Part shown: positions 52,385 to 63,253 of the stretch, in pieces
Numbering within the stretch: the first letter of the stretch is position 1
Layout: each line of letters begins with the position of its first letter
Source of the DNA: Prochlorococcus sp. RS04
GTDB lineage: Bacteria > Cyanobacteriota > Cyanobacteriia > PCC-6307 > Cyanobiaceae
Reading direction: 5' to 3'
Assembly: GCF_001989455.1 (NCBI RefSeq)
Contig: NZ_CP018346.1
Span: forward strand, 1,592,223-1,656,222
DNA: 64,000 nucleotides
Notes under the pieces: generated by a model
The model's database searches: none
Told to the model about the DNA's origin: nothing
What the model saw: the letters and a program-made list of their open reading frames with translations, nothing else
Position numbers and translations under genes: made by a program

Positions 52385-53556
52385 TAAAATTTTTCAATAC
52401 ATTTTTGAATAAGTTCTAAAAATTTATCTATTTCTGACTTATTGTTTATTGAACCTAAAGTAACACGAATATTTGAATATAGTTCATCATCTTTTAAACC
52501 AATATTTTTAAGTGTTGAGCTAGGTTTCCCAGATGAACTTGAACAAGCACTTCCACTACTTATGGCTATTTTATTTTCTGACATGAAATTAACAATCTTA
52601 TAGGCCCTTATAGGCTCAAATAGTTTATTTAATAGTAGAAACGAAATATGATTGGGAAGTCTATGGTTTATACTACCCGTAATCTTTATATGATTATTAT
52701 CCTTAATTTTTTGATAAAAATAATTTTTGAGTTTATTAATATTATTAGAAGGGAATTCAGTTATGTAATCATATAATTTTATTTTTCCTTTAATATTCTT
52801 TAATGATTCATACATTCCAGCGATTAATGGCAAAGCTTGTGTCCCTTGTCTAATTGAAAATTCCTGAGTAAGTGATATGTCATTATTTTTTAAAATTTGT
52901 CTAGACTTTTCTTTTGTTAAAAGAATACCGATCCCTTTTGGACCTCCAAATTTATGAGCAGATAAACTTAAAAAATCACATCTAAGATCTTTCCAACTGA
53001 ATATTCCATTACTTAATATTTGAGTTCCATCTAAATGAAACATTATATTTAATTCTTCACATTTGGTACCAATAAATTGAACAGGTTGTATTGTCCCAAT
53101 TTCACTTTGTCCCCAAATAATTGATACAAGCTTAGTATCTTTGTTTAAAATGTTTTCGATATTAGAAATATTTAAAATTCCATCATTATTTACCGCCCAT
53201 TCGTAAATATCCCAATTTTGTTTTCTTAGTTTATTAGCACAAATATTTGTTGCTTGATGTTCAACATTTGAAATAACAACCCTAGCATTTTTAAAGTTCT
53301 CATAAATATTATTAAATACAATATTTGTCGATTCCGAAGAACCAGATGTAAAAATTATATCCTCTGCATCTGCTTCAAATATATAAGCAATTTTAGATCT
53401 AATTTGTTCAAGATATGTAGAGCAATTTATCCCTAGCTCATATGTAGATGAAGGGTTATGCCAATAATTCTTGTAAGTTGAATTAATTATATTTAAAACA
53501 TTCTCAGATAATGGAGTTGTGGATGCATTATCTAAATAAATAAAATTATTTTCCAT
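52384..53556 (-). CDS. Cysteine desulfurase (NifS/IscS class V aminotransferase)
   Basis: 390 residues. The PLP Lys is in LSLSAHKFGGPKG; the His and Asp of the active site are in VEHQATN and HLDGTQ. The catalytic Cys lies in the flexible loop AISSGSACSSSSGKPS. It supplies sulfur for Fe-S clusters and tRNA thiolation. It is coupled with dapF and DUF1995 through 1 bp overlaps. Confidence 0.9.
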   Translation of the reverse strand: MENNFIYLDNASTTPLSENVLNIINSTYKNYWHNPSSTYELGINCSTYLEQIRSKIAYIFEADAEDIIFTSGSSESTNIVFNNIYENFKNARVVISNVEHQATNICANKLRKQNWDIYEWAVNNDGILNISNIENILNKDTKLVSIIWGQSEIGTIQPVQFIGTKCEELNIMFHLDGTQILSNGIFSWKDLRCDFLSLSAHKFGGPKGIGILLTKEKSRQILKNNDISLTQEFSIRQGTQALPLIAGMYESLKNIKGKIKLYDYITEFPSNNINKLKNYFYQKIKDNNHIKITGSINHRLPNHISFLLLNKLFEPIRAYKIVNFMSENKIAISSGSACSSSSGKPSSTLKNIGLKDDELYSNIRVTLGSINNKSEIDKFLELIQKCIEKF

Positions 53557-54416
53557 TAATTTACTAATATTGATCCTGAGAAAACCTTTTTAGCATTACC
53601 GGTCATCATTACTTCACAATCGTCTTTTGACCAATCAATTTTAAGATTACCTCCTGGTAAGGTTACTATGGTTTGTGAATTACAAAGGCCTAACTTATAA
53701 GCTGCTACATGGATAGCACAGGCACCTGTTCCACAAGCTAAGGTTGCTCCTGCACCCCTTTCCCATACTTTTACTTTGATATTATCTCTATTTAAAATCT
53801 GACAAAAATGTACATTAGTTTTTTCAGGAAATAATTGATTTTTTTCAAATATAGGACCAAGTCTGGAGAGAACAATTGACTCTATGTCTTTTACAAAGAA
53901 TATTAAATGAGGATTTCCCATCCCTACGGCATAACCCATATTATTAAAATCTTTCTCAATAAATTCGTGTGAAGGAATTGAATTTATTTTTTTTTCAATT
54001 GTTGTTGGAATATTTTGACATTCTAAAATTGGAACTCCCATTTTTACTGTAATTTCATCATTTATATATTTTGCAATTTTTAAACCTGCTTTAGTCTCAA
54101 TTTTATATTCTATATTTTTATTATTCATTGAATCATTTACGTGGAGATATTCAACTAAACACCTAATTCCGTTTCCACACATTTGTGCTTCAGAACCATC
54201 AGAATTAAAAATTATCATTTTTGCATAATTATCTTCATTAGGTTCTTCTATAAAAATCACACCATCTGCTCCAATACCAAATTGCCTGTTGCAAATTTTT
54301 TTTATATCAAATTTTTTATTTGTCTTGAAATTTTTATATAATTCATTTCCTCTAGAATCTATTATTACGAAATCATTACCGTTACCTTGATATTTTTCAA
54401 AAGTTATATTTTTCAT
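53556..54416 (-). CDS. dapF: Diaminopimelate epimerase
   Basis: 286 residues. The two catalytic Cys residues are in MCGNGIRCLVEY and LACGTGACAIHVAA. The N-terminal motif YQGNGNDFVIIDSR and GMGNPHLIFFV are typical. It converts LL-DAP to meso-DAP for peptidoglycan and lysine. It begins a four-gene operon ending with dacB, also a peptidoglycan enzyme, and is divergent from leuS. Confidence 0.96.
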   Translation of the reverse strand: MKNITFEKYQGNGNDFVIIDSRGNELYKNFKTNKKFDIKKICNRQFGIGADGVIFIEEPNEDNYAKMIIFNSDGSEAQMCGNGIRCLVEYLHVNDSMNNKNIEYKIETKAGLKIAKYINDEITVKMGVPILECQNIPTTIEKKINSIPSHEFIEKDFNNMGYAVGMGNPHLIFFVKDIESIVLSRLGPIFEKNQLFPEKTNVHFCQILNRDNIKVKVWERGAGATLACGTGACAIHVAAYKLGLCNSQTIVTLPGGNLKIDWSKDDCEVMMTGNAKKVFSGSILVN

Positions 54417-54523
54417 TTGTAGATAATATATTTTAAATTTTAATTATAAATTATTCCTTTTAACAATCTATTTCTATTTTATACAATGGATATTAAAATA
54501 ATAATTTAACAAATAAAAATTAA

Positions 54524-57094
54524 GTGATTTCTCCCGATAAACAATATGAGTCTGATACCAATTTATATAATCCATCTGAAATAGAAAAAAAATGGCAGTC
54601 AATATGGACAGAAAACAATTTATACAAAACCGATGAATTAACTGAGAATAGCGATAAATTTTATGCCTTATCAATGTTTCCCTACCCTTCAGGTAATCTT
54701 CATATGGGACATGTTAGGAATTATGTTATTACAGACTTAATAGCTCGATTCCAAAGATTTAAGGGCAAATCTGTTCTACATCCAATGGGTTGGGACGCTT
54801 TTGGTTTGCCTGCTGAGAATGCAGCGATTGAAAGAGGAATTAGTCCAAGTGTCTGGACTAAAAAAAATATTTCTCATATGAAGTCACAATTAAAGCTTTT
54901 GGGACTATCAGTTGATTGGGATAGGGAATTTGCAACATGTGATGAAAATTATTATATTTGGACTCAATATCTATTTTTAGAGTTATACAAGGCTGGTCTT
55001 GTATATCAAAAGGAATCAGAAGTTAATTGGGATCCTATAGATAATACAGTCCTAGCGAATGAACAAGTTGATTCAGATGGTAAATCTTGGAGATCTGGGG
55101 CAGTAGTTGAAAAAAAATTATTAAAGCAATGGTTTTTAAGAATTACTAATTATGCGGATGAGTTATTGAAGGATTTAGAAAAATTAGATAACTGGCCAGA
55201 AAGAGTAAAAATAATGCAAGATAATTGGATTGGAAAGTCAATTGGTACAAATATTAATTTCAATATAAATACCAATCCAGAAGAGAAAATTACTGTATTT
55301 ACAACAAGGCCAGATACTTTATTTGGAGTTACTTATTTAGCAATTTCTGTTAATCATTCATTAGTAAAAAATATTTCTGATCAAGAAACATTACAAAATA
55401 TAGAAAATCTTAAACAATATTTGAAAAATAATAAAAATAACGAACTTGAAAAAATTGGTATAAAAACTAACTTAACAGCAATAAATCCAGTTAATTCTGA
55501 ACCTATTTCTATTTGGGTGGCAAGTTATGTTCTCGATGAATACGGTACAGGTGCTGTTATGGGCGTGCCTGCTCATGATCTAAGAGATTTTGAATTTGCA
55601 AAGAAAAATAATATTGATATTAAACAGGTAATAATAAAGGATAAAAGTGAACAAAATAAAGAGCTTGAAGAAGCTTATGTAGAAAAAGGATATCTTATTA
55701 ATTCAAATCAATACAATGGCATAGAAAATACTATTGCTAAAATAAAAATTTCAGAGGAGGGAGTAAATAATGGATGGGCTGAAAATAAGATTCAATATCG
55801 TCTAAGAGATTGGTTAATCTCTAGACAAAGATATTGGGGATGTCCGATACCCATAGTTAATTGCAAAAAATGTGGATCTGTTCCATTAAAGCAATCGGAA
55901 TTACCTGTGTCCTTACCAAAAGATATAGAAATCTCGGCTAACAAGATTAATGCTTTAGGTGATAATAATAATTGGATAAATACTACATGTCCAAAATGTG
56001 GAATAGAAGCAAGAAAAGAAACTGATACTATGGACACTTTCATGTGTTCATCATGGTATTTTTTAAGATATCCATCTTCAAAATGTTCTAATAAGCCATT
56101 TGAAAAGATTGAAATCAATAAGTGGTTGCCTGTAGATCAATATGTTGGAGGGGTAGAGCATGCAATATTGCACTTGTTATATGCAAGATTTTTCACTAAA
56201 GCCTTGAGGGATAATGAACTATTTGAAATTGATGAACCTTTCAAAAAACTATTAACGCAAGGAATGGTTCAGGCGGCAGCCTATAAAAACAATAAAACTG
56301 GTAAATATGTTTCTCCTTCCGATATAACTGACTTATCAAATCCTACAGATCCAATTGACAATTCTAAACTCGATGTTCTTTTCGAGAAGATGTCTAAGTC
56401 TAAATATAATGGAATAGACCCTGAATCAGTAATTAAAAAATATGGAGCAGATACAGCAAGAATGTTTATATTATTTAAAGCACCACCAGAAAAAGATTTG
56501 GAATGGGGAGATACAGATGTTGAAGGACAATTTAGATTTTTAAGCAGGATTTGGAAGCTTTATATAAATTGTGCAAAAGATGTAAATAGTAAATCTAATT
56601 CCTATCCAGATAAAGAAAAAAGTTTAATAAAGTCAATGAATGTCGCTATAAAAGAAATTTCAAATGACATATTAAATAACCAATTTAATACTGCGATTTC
56701 AGAACTAATGAAGTTTTATAATTCATTATCAAATTCCATTAATGACGTAAACAATAATTTAAAAATTGATGCTTTAAAAACATTTTGTATTTTGTTGGCT
56801 CCATTTGCACCTCATATTGCAGAAGAAATATGGCATCTTATAGGATTTAAAAAATCTGTACATTTAGAACACTGGCCTTCATTTAATGCCGAGGCACTAA
56901 AGGAAGATTCATATGAACTAGTAATACAAGTGAATGGAAAAGTTAGAGACAAAGTAAATATTAATAATGATATGAGTGAAGATCAAATTAAAGAATTGAC
57001 TGTAAAAAGACCTAACATTTTAAAATGGACTCAAGATAAGGAAATAAGAAAAATAATTATTGTTAAAGGAAAAATTATGAATATTGTTGTTTAA
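54524..57094 (+). CDS. leuS: Leucine-tRNA ligase
   Basis: 856 residues, usual size. HIGH motif in [16 protein letters not shown], editing CP1 domain with [13 protein letters not shown] and [12 protein letters not shown], a zinc-knuckle segment (CKKCG, CPKCG), KMSKSKYNG, and the C-terminal anticodon domain ending QVNGKVRDK. The start is GTG at 54524. It converges on pgi with TTAA shared between stop codons. Confidence 0.97.
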   Translation: MISPDKQYESDTNLYNPSEIEKKWQSIWTENNLYKTDELTENSDKFYALSMFPYPSGNLHMGHVRNYVITDLIARFQRFKGKSVLHPMGWDAFGLPAENAAIERGISPSVWTKKNISHMKSQLKLLGLSVDWDREFATCDENYYIWTQYLFLELYKAGLVYQKESEVNWDPIDNTVLANEQVDSDGKSWRSGAVVEKKLLKQWFLRITNYADELLKDLEKLDNWPERVKIMQDNWIGKSIGTNINFNINTNPEEKITVFTTRPDTLFGVTYLAISVNHSLVKNISDQETLQNIENLKQYLKNNKNNELEKIGIKTNLTAINPVNSEPISIWVASYVLDEYGTGAVMGVPAHDLRDFEFAKKNNIDIKQVIIKDKSEQNKELEEAYVEKGYLINSNQYNGIENTIAKIKISEEGVNNGWAENKIQYRLRDWLISRQRYWGCPIPIVNCKKCGSVPLKQSELPVSLPKDIEISANKINALGDNNNWINTTCPKCGIEARKETDTMDTFMCSSWYFLRYPSSKCSNKPFEKIEINKWLPVDQYVGGVEHAILHLLYARFFTKALRDNELFEIDEPFKKLLTQGMVQAAAYKNNKTGKYVSPSDITDLSNPTDPIDNSKLDVLFEKMSKSKYNGIDPESVIKKYGADTARMFILFKAPPEKDLEWGDTDVEGQFRFLSRIWKLYINCAKDVNSKSNSYPDKEKSLIKSMNVAIKEISNDILNNQFNTAISELMKFYNSLSNSINDVNNNLKIDALKTFCILLAPFAPHIAEEIWHLIGFKKSVHLEHWPSFNAEALKEDSYELVIQVNGKVRDKVNINNDMSEDQIKELTVKRPNILKWTQDKEIRKIIIVKGKIMNIVV

Positions 57095-58674
57095 GAATTT
57101 ATTTTTTGAATAACTAATGAATTTGGATTTGACCAATCGCCTTTAACTAAATAATTATCATTACCGAAACACATTTCACGGAGTATAAAAAATATAGGTT
57201 CACTAACTGAATTATCAAATAATGATGTTATGTCATTTATAGAATATTCTCCACCTTCATCTAATAAATTACTTACTTTTTGTTGATACTCAATAATATT
57301 TGCAGCTGCTTTCTTTCCAGCTTCAACTCCAGGTTGATCATATGCATTTATATTTACCAATTCAGCGTAGAAGGATACAGCCCTCTCAAATAAAGCGATT
57401 AAGGCCCCTAGTGAAAAACAATTTAACTTTTCTAAAGTAATAGTGATACTTTGTCTGTCTTCACTAGAGAGTGCTGATCTGGTTCCTTGCAAAAAACCAG
57501 AAAGATATTCTTTAGGATTCTCTTTTTCATCAAAAATATTAGTAGATGGAGAATCTAATAATTCAATAAAAATACAAAAGAAATTATCAATACCATCTCT
57601 CAGTTGTTGAACATAAGCATGCTGATCTGTAGATCCTTTATTACCAAAAACGGAAATACCTTGATTAACTACTTCACCATTCCTATTAAATTTCTTACCT
57701 AATGATTCCATTACTAATTGCTGAAGATATTTACTAAATACCTGTAACCTATCTCTATATGGTAATACGACCATATCTCTCTTCCCAACGCCATCTCCAG
57801 TTAAATACCAAGCAGATGACAATAATGCTGCGGGATTATTTTTAAAATCACTTATACGCGTGGCCTCATCCATTAATGATGCACCTCTAATGAATTCAAA
57901 TATATTTTCATTAATAAGAGCTAATGGAAGTAATCCCACAGAGCTTGTAATACTTGTTCTTCCTCCAACCCAATCTTGCAAATTAAATATTTTTAACCAA
58001 TTTTCAGAAGTGGCCTTTTTAAATAATTTACTATCTTTCATCGTTATGGCTATAGCATTAGAATTCCATTCAAGAGAATTATTTTCACAATGACTTTTAA
58101 TAATTTCCATAGCAATTCTAGGTTCAGGCGTACCACCTGATTTGCTTACTACTACAAATAATGTTGTGGATAATTTTTCAGATAACTCTTCTAACTTTTC
58201 GCTAATTAAAAAAGGATCAACATTATCGATATAAGAAAAATTTAAGCCTCTAGAGCACTTCTGCAGTGACTCTGTAATAAGTAATGGTCCTAAACCACTT
58301 CCACCAATTCCAATCCATAAAACATCAGTATAGTTCTGTTGATATTTATTCTTAATATCTCCATTTAAAATTTCTTTCCCAAAATCAGAGATTGAATCAA
58401 TATCTGCGCTAATTTCTTCACCTATTTTTGAAGATGGTGAAATTGATGGATTTCTAAGCCAATAATGTCCAACTTGTCTATTTTCATCAATATTTGAGAT
58501 TGCACCATTTTCTAATTCTTTTATTGATGAAAATACATCTTCAAATTTCTCTTCTAAATTTTTTATTTCTTCATTTGTGAAATTAATTTTGCTTATGTCT
58601 AACCAAATATTTAATTTTTTATCAAACCAAAGATAATTACAAAATTTATCCCATGAGTTTAAATCTCCATTCAT
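57091..58674 (-). CDS. pgi: Glucose-6-phosphate isomerase
   Basis: 527 residues. Signature regions: [13 protein letters not shown] (sugar phosphate binding), [30 protein letters not shown] and [16 protein letters not shown]. It interconverts glucose-6-P and fructose-6-P between glycogen/OPP pathway and glycolysis. It is monocistronic with a ~175 bp upstream region. Confidence 0.96.
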   Translation of the reverse strand: MNGDLNSWDKFCNYLWFDKKLNIWLDISKINFTNEEIKNLEEKFEDVFSSIKELENGAISNIDENRQVGHYWLRNPSISPSSKIGEEISADIDSISDFGKEILNGDIKNKYQQNYTDVLWIGIGGSGLGPLLITESLQKCSRGLNFSYIDNVDPFLISEKLEELSEKLSTTLFVVVSKSGGTPEPRIAMEIIKSHCENNSLEWNSNAIAITMKDSKLFKKATSENWLKIFNLQDWVGGRTSITSSVGLLPLALINENIFEFIRGASLMDEATRISDFKNNPAALLSSAWYLTGDGVGKRDMVVLPYRDRLQVFSKYLQQLVMESLGKKFNRNGEVVNQGISVFGNKGSTDQHAYVQQLRDGIDNFFCIFIELLDSPSTNIFDEKENPKEYLSGFLQGTRSALSSEDRQSITITLEKLNCFSLGALIALFERAVSFYAELVNINAYDQPGVEAGKKAAANIIEYQQKVSNLLDEGGEYSINDITSLFDNSVSEPIFFILREMCFGNDNYLVKGDWSNPNSLVIQKINS

Positions 58675-58850
58675 AATATATATTTGTTTCCTTTAGTTAT
58701 TTTCTAATTATATCTATACGAATAGTACATAGATTTGATTCATTTAAAATTGTTTAAATTTATATTTTCAAATAAATATGTTTTTGAATATAAATAATTA
58801 AAGGAGAGGGTTTATTTTATTTCATATGAATTTATCATTGGATAAAAACC

Positions 58851-59507
58851 TTGGATAAATCATTTAATTACATAATTTCGCCTGAGATATCTGAATTTAG
58901 AAAATTTTCACCAAAATTAAAAATAGGTGTACTTGCTTCTGGAAGAGGAACTAACTTTCAGGAGTTAATTAACCTATCAGAAAAAGGCGAATTAGATGTA
59001 GATATTAAAGTTCTCATTACTAACAAGGATGATGCAGGTTGTATAAAAAGAGCTGAAAGTGTAAAAATACCTCACAAAATAATAAGGGACAATGACTTTC
59101 CGCATAAAGAGCTATTTGAATTAGAAATTGTAAATAATTTAATTAATCATGATGTTGAACTTGTTGTTATGGCAGGCTGGATGAAAATTGTCACTCCATT
59201 TTTTATTAATAAATTCAAGAACAAGATTATAAATATTCACCCTTCATTACTTCCTGCATATAAAGGTGGTTCTGCTATAAAGGACTCCATATTAAATGGT
59301 TCCAAAATAACTGGTTGTTCAGTACATTTTGTTGAAGAGGAGGTAGATAGTGGATCATTGATAATGCAGGCTGCATTGTCAATTAGAGATGATGATGATA
59401 CTGAATCACTTTCAAAAAGAATACATATGCTTGAGCATAAAATTTTACCTCTCTCAATCTCTCATGCTGGTTTTTTGATAAGAAATAATTTTATGGAAAA
59501 TTATTAG
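58851..59507 (+). CDS. purN: Phosphoribosylglycinamide formyltransferase
   Basis: 218 residues. The formyltransferase core starts at residue ~25: KIGVLASGRGTNFQELI, then VVMAGWMKIV, INIHPSLLPAYKGGSAIKDSI (catalytic Asn/His) and GCSVHFVEEEVDSGSLIMQ (Asp). It makes formyl-GAR in purine synthesis with 10-formyl-THF. The only plausible start is TTG at 58851. The better placed ATG at 58826 is out of frame and makes a 10-codon peptide overlapping the purN start. The 3' end overlaps the convergent argC by 17 bp. Confidence 0.93.
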   Translation: MDKSFNYIISPEISEFRKFSPKLKIGVLASGRGTNFQELINLSEKGELDVDIKVLITNKDDAGCIKRAESVKIPHKIIRDNDFPHKELFELEIVNNLINHDVELVVMAGWMKIVTPFFINKFKNKIINIHPSLLPAYKGGSAIKDSILNGSKITGCSVHFVEEEVDSGSLIMQAALSIRDDDDTESLSKRIHMLEHKILPLSISHAGFLIRNNFMENY

Positions 59508-60546
59508 TTAAATCAAGACCTTCATTCATTGAAAATCCGCTAATAATGTTTAAATTTTGTATTGCTTGGCCAGTCTGTCCTTTTAACAAATTATCAATTA
59601 CAGATAATATAATTATCCTTCCATTTCGAATATCAACTTTAACAGAAAGAAAAATTTGGTTTGTGTTTTTAACCCATTTTGTTGATGGAAATGTATCTAC
59701 AGGTAAGACTTTAATATTTTTGAAATTTCTATAATAATTATCCAATAGAATTCTGCAATCATCAGAAGTTAGTCCTGGGTCTCTTAATCTCCCATATATA
59801 GTCGAATGCATACCCCTTACAATTGGAACTAAATGAGGTGTAAAAAGCAATTCGATTTTATTTCCGGAAATTAATGATGCTACTTGCTCGATCTCTGATG
59901 TATGTCTATGGTTTATCAATCCATATGCTGATAGACCTTCTCCACATTCTGATAAGAGTAGCTTTTGGTTTGGTTCTCTACCACCTCCAGAAGTTCCGCT
60001 TTTAGAATCAATTACTATACCTTCATTTTCAATAATTCCCTGCGAGAGATAAGGAACTAATGGAATCAGAGCAGATGTTGGATAACATCCTGGACATGCA
60101 ATTAATCTTCCTTTTGAAATGGCTTCTTTATTTATTTCAGGAAGTCCGTAGACCGCCTCTTTACACAAATCATTGTCATTCCTTTTATAAATAGCAGCTT
60201 CTTTGGAATATACTTTTTTCCATTCATCTAAAGATTTATATCTATAATCAGCAGATAAATCAATAACTTTAAGTCCTCTATCTAATAATTTCCTCGTCAA
60301 TGTTGAAGATAGTCCATTTGGTAAGCAAAGCAAAGCAACATCAGCATTTTTTGAAATATTATCTACTGAAATTTCTTCTATATAAGGATCATTTTCTAAA
60401 TAAATAAAAGGAAAATTATCATTCCACTTTGAACCAGATGTTTTATTTCCACCTAAAAATGAAATATTGTATTTTTTATTTTTCTTTAAAAGATTTACCG
60501 CTTGAATACCGCCGTAACCAGTAGCACCTACTATTGCAACATTCAT
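59491..60546 (-). CDS. argC: N-acetyl-gamma-glutamyl-phosphate reductase
   Basis: 351 residues. Rossmann start VAIVGATGYGGIQAVNLL, catalytic Cys in IACPGCYPTSALIPL, and YGLINHRHTSEIEQ plus HLVPIVRGMHSTIYGRL. It reduces the acyl phosphate to semialdehyde in arginine synthesis. It is divergent from ribBA across a short region and antisense-overlaps purN by 17 bp. Confidence 0.96.
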   Translation of the reverse strand: MNVAIVGATGYGGIQAVNLLKKNKKYNISFLGGNKTSGSKWNDNFPFIYLENDPYIEEISVDNISKNADVALLCLPNGLSSTLTRKLLDRGLKVIDLSADYRYKSLDEWKKVYSKEAAIYKRNDNDLCKEAVYGLPEINKEAISKGRLIACPGCYPTSALIPLVPYLSQGIIENEGIVIDSKSGTSGGGREPNQKLLLSECGEGLSAYGLINHRHTSEIEQVASLISGNKIELLFTPHLVPIVRGMHSTIYGRLRDPGLTSDDCRILLDNYYRNFKNIKVLPVDTFPSTKWVKNTNQIFLSVKVDIRNGRIIILSVIDNLLKGQTGQAIQNLNIISGFSMNEGLDLTNNFP

Positions 60547-60634
60547 TTCTTTGAATTGGCAGACTTTGAGATAGGATTATAAAGTGTTGAATTTAAGGTA
60601 AGTAAAACACTATTTTTCTATATTGATAGGAATA

Positions 60635-62359
60635 ATGAAAGAAACAAGTCCCAAATCAAATAATGGAACAATTTTGGATATAAATGAATCATTTAAAATT
60701 GAATTTGATCCTATCAGCGATGCGTTAGCAGCTATAAGAAATGGAGAATGCATTATTGTTGTAGATGATGAAAGAAGAGAAAATGAAGGAGATTTAATAT
60801 GTGCAGCGCAGTTTGCAACTCCACAACAAATTAATTTTATGGCTACTGAGGGACGTGGTCTTATATGCCTAGCTATGCAAGGAGAAAAGCTTGATTCTTT
60901 AGAGTTACCATTGATGGTAGATAGAAATACAGATGAAAACCAAACAGCTTTTACGATATCAATTGATGCTGGACCTGAAAACAATGTTACTACAGGAATT
61001 TCCGCTGAAGACAGGGCAAAGACAATTCAAGTTGCTATAAACCCAAATACAAAACCTGATGATTTAAGGAGGCCAGGACATATTTTCCCATTAAGAGCTA
61101 AAAAAGGTGGAGTTTTAAAAAGGGCAGGTCATACCGAAGCAGCAGTAGATATTGCGGCAATGTCAGGTCTTTACCCTGCTGGAGTTATTTGCGAAATACA
61201 AAATCCTGACGGTTCCATGTCAAGACTTCCACAACTTAAAGAGTATGCAAAACAGTGGGGAATGAAATTAATATCCATAGCTGATTTAATAAGTTATCGG
61301 TTTCAAAATGAGAGATTTGTATTTAGAAAATCCGATGCTGTACTTCCAAGTATTTTTGGTAATTTCAAAGCTTATGGATATGTTAATGAACTTGATGGTT
61401 CAGAGCATGTTGCATTAGTTAAACAAAAATCATCAAAATTAAGCGAGCCTGTACTAGTAAGAATGCATTCAGAGTGCTTAACAGGCGATGCTTTTGGATC
61501 TTTACGTTGTGATTGCAGACCCCAGTTAGAGGCTGCTTTATCAAGGATAGAAAAGGAGGAAGAAGGAGTTGTTGTTTACTTGAGACAAGAAGGTAGAGGT
61601 ATTGGTCTAATAAATAAATTAAAAGCTTATAGTCTACAGGATGGTGGATTAGATACTGTAGAAGCTAATGAAAGATTAGGTTTTCCAGCTGATCTCAGAA
61701 ATTATGGAGTAGGTGCGCAGATATTAACTGATCTAGGTATAAAAAAACTGAAATTACTTACAAACAATCCTAGAAAGATTGCTGGATTAGGTGGATATGG
61801 AATAGAGGTTATTGAGAGAGTACCATTAGTAATTTGTCCAAATGATAATAATGCAGAATATTTGAGTGTAAAAAAAACGAAGTTGGGCCACATGATTGAT
61901 GAAGATAATCCTAATTCCAGGAATATCGATCCATTTATATCAATTTTTCTTGATGGGAAATATAAATCTATTGATCTAGTTCCAATAAAAAATAAAGTTA
62001 TTAAATTCTGTAGTGATATGAACATTAATATTAAACTAGAAAGTACTCCAAGGTTATTGGCTTTTTGGAATCGCCCAAAATTAGTTTGGAGAATTTTGCA
62101 TGATCAGAATAGAACCAATTCCAACATTACTGATGAAGAAATAAAGAATATAGAATTATTTATTCAGTTTTTATCCAACTATGAAAATAGTACGAAGATT
62201 GGAATTATTGTTTCAAGAAATATTGAACAAGCATTACACCCAAAAAGCAGCATTAAATTAATCAATACTAAATTTACAATAAATAATGAAATCTTATATT
62301 CATCTACAAGAAAATTTAATCTAGATAAAGAGACATTTAGTATTGTTTTTGAAGGCTAA
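60635..62359 (+). CDS. ribBA: Bifunctional DHBP synthase / GTP cyclohydrolase II
   Basis: About 574 residues from ATG 60635 (a TTG at 60623 is in frame but less likely). The N-terminal DHBP synthase shows VVDDERRENEGDLI, GLICLAM and RRPGHIFPL...RAGHTEAAVDIA. The GTP cyclohydrolase II domain has HSECLTGDAFGSLRCDC (three zinc Cys) and YLRQEGRGIGLINKLKAY. These are the two first reactions of riboflavin synthesis. A ~145-residue C-terminal extension without motifs follows, as seen in other cyanobacterial RibBA proteins. Confidence 0.96.
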   Translation: MKETSPKSNNGTILDINESFKIEFDPISDALAAIRNGECIIVVDDERRENEGDLICAAQFATPQQINFMATEGRGLICLAMQGEKLDSLELPLMVDRNTDENQTAFTISIDAGPENNVTTGISAEDRAKTIQVAINPNTKPDDLRRPGHIFPLRAKKGGVLKRAGHTEAAVDIAAMSGLYPAGVICEIQNPDGSMSRLPQLKEYAKQWGMKLISIADLISYRFQNERFVFRKSDAVLPSIFGNFKAYGYVNELDGSEHVALVKQKSSKLSEPVLVRMHSECLTGDAFGSLRCDCRPQLEAALSRIEKEEEGVVVYLRQEGRGIGLINKLKAYSLQDGGLDTVEANERLGFPADLRNYGVGAQILTDLGIKKLKLLTNNPRKIAGLGGYGIEVIERVPLVICPNDNNAEYLSVKKTKLGHMIDEDNPNSRNIDPFISIFLDGKYKSIDLVPIKNKVIKFCSDMNINIKLESTPRLLAFWNRPKLVWRILHDQNRTNSNITDEEIKNIELFIQFLSNYENSTKIGIIVSRNIEQALHPKSSIKLINTKFTINNEILYSSTRKFNLDKETFSIVFEG

Positions 62360-62361
62360 AA

Positions 62362-62799
62362 CTACTTTAAGGTTGCCTTTAAAATTTTTGACCCATTAGT
62401 AAGCTTTAGCACTACATCCATATCATCAGTCTTACCAAAAACTGTATGAACTCCATCGAGATGAGGCTGTGGTTCATAAACTATGAAAAACTGACTGCCA
62501 CCTGTATCCTTTCCTGCATGAGCCATAGAAAGTGAGCCTTTTAGATGTTTATTGGAATTAATTTCACATTTTATATTATATCCAGGCCCACCAGTTCCTG
62601 GCATACCTGATGCTCCATCACGAGTATTTGGACATCCACCCTGAGCCATAAATCCAGGAATAACTCTGTGAAATGCTAGACCATCATAAAAACCATCACT
62701 AATTAGGCTCGTGAAGTTTTTAACTGTATTAGGTGCGTCTTCAGCGAAAAATTCAATATTAATGTTGCCAACTTCTGTTTCAAATAATGCAGTTGTCAT
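62362..62799 (-). CDS. Cyclophilin-type peptidyl-prolyl isomerase
   Basis: 145 residues, a single cyclophilin domain without signal peptide: [32 protein letters not shown] (catalytic Arg, Phe, Met, Gln), [19 protein letters not shown] and [11 protein letters not shown]. It is a cytoplasmic folding catalyst. It is 2 bp from convergent ribBA and 37 bp downstream of the DUF3110 gene. Confidence 0.94.
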   Translation of the reverse strand: MTTALFETEVGNINIEFFAEDAPNTVKNFTSLISDGFYDGLAFHRVIPGFMAQGGCPNTRDGASGMPGTGGPGYNIKCEINSNKHLKGSLSMAHAGKDTGGSQFFIVYEPQPHLDGVHTVFGKTDDMDVVLKLTNGSKILKATLK

Positions 62800-62836
62800 G
62801 TTTTATTTATTTTGTAATTAATAAATATTTTAGTAG

Positions 62837-63220
62837 CTAAAGCAACTTTTCAAGGTTTTCCTTAATAGTGTTTATATCAATGCTATCTTTATTACTATTT
62901 TTGTCTTCCTCCCAATTTTCAACTTCTAGGTTTTTCTGGGGTGGTGAAATTAATAACCTATCTTCCGCGGTTTTAGGTACAAAATTTTTTTCTACTAATT
63001 TGCATTCATAATCTAATTTAATACAGAAATCTTTTATTTCCTCTATATTGATTATCTCAACCGTTGGCAAAGGAAAATCTTGAGCTTCTAGAAGACCACA
63101 ATATCTTGTAGCATCATCCTTATCTTCAAACATAAGAACAATTGTCCTTCCTTTAAGTTCGATTGAATGAATCCCTTCCTTATCTGTTCCTGAATTATAT
63201 AAAAGAACAAATACGTTCAT
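62837..63220 (-). CDS. DUF3110 family protein
   Basis: 127 residues. DUF3110 core: VFVLLYNSGTDKEGIHSIEL, VLMFEDKDDATRYCGLLEAQDFPLPTVE, IKDFCIKLDYECKLV, then an acidic C-terminal tail. The family is restricted to cyanobacteria and plants and has no known function. It is just downstream of the DnaJ-like gene (33 bp), suggesting co-transcription. Confidence 0.8.
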   Translation of the reverse strand: MNVFVLLYNSGTDKEGIHSIELKGRTIVLMFEDKDDATRYCGLLEAQDFPLPTVEIINIEEIKDFCIKLDYECKLVEKNFVPKTAEDRLLISPPQKNLEVENWEEDKNSNKDSIDINTIKENLEKLL

Positions 63221-63253
63221 AAGTATCGATTTTTCTATTTATATAATATTTGA

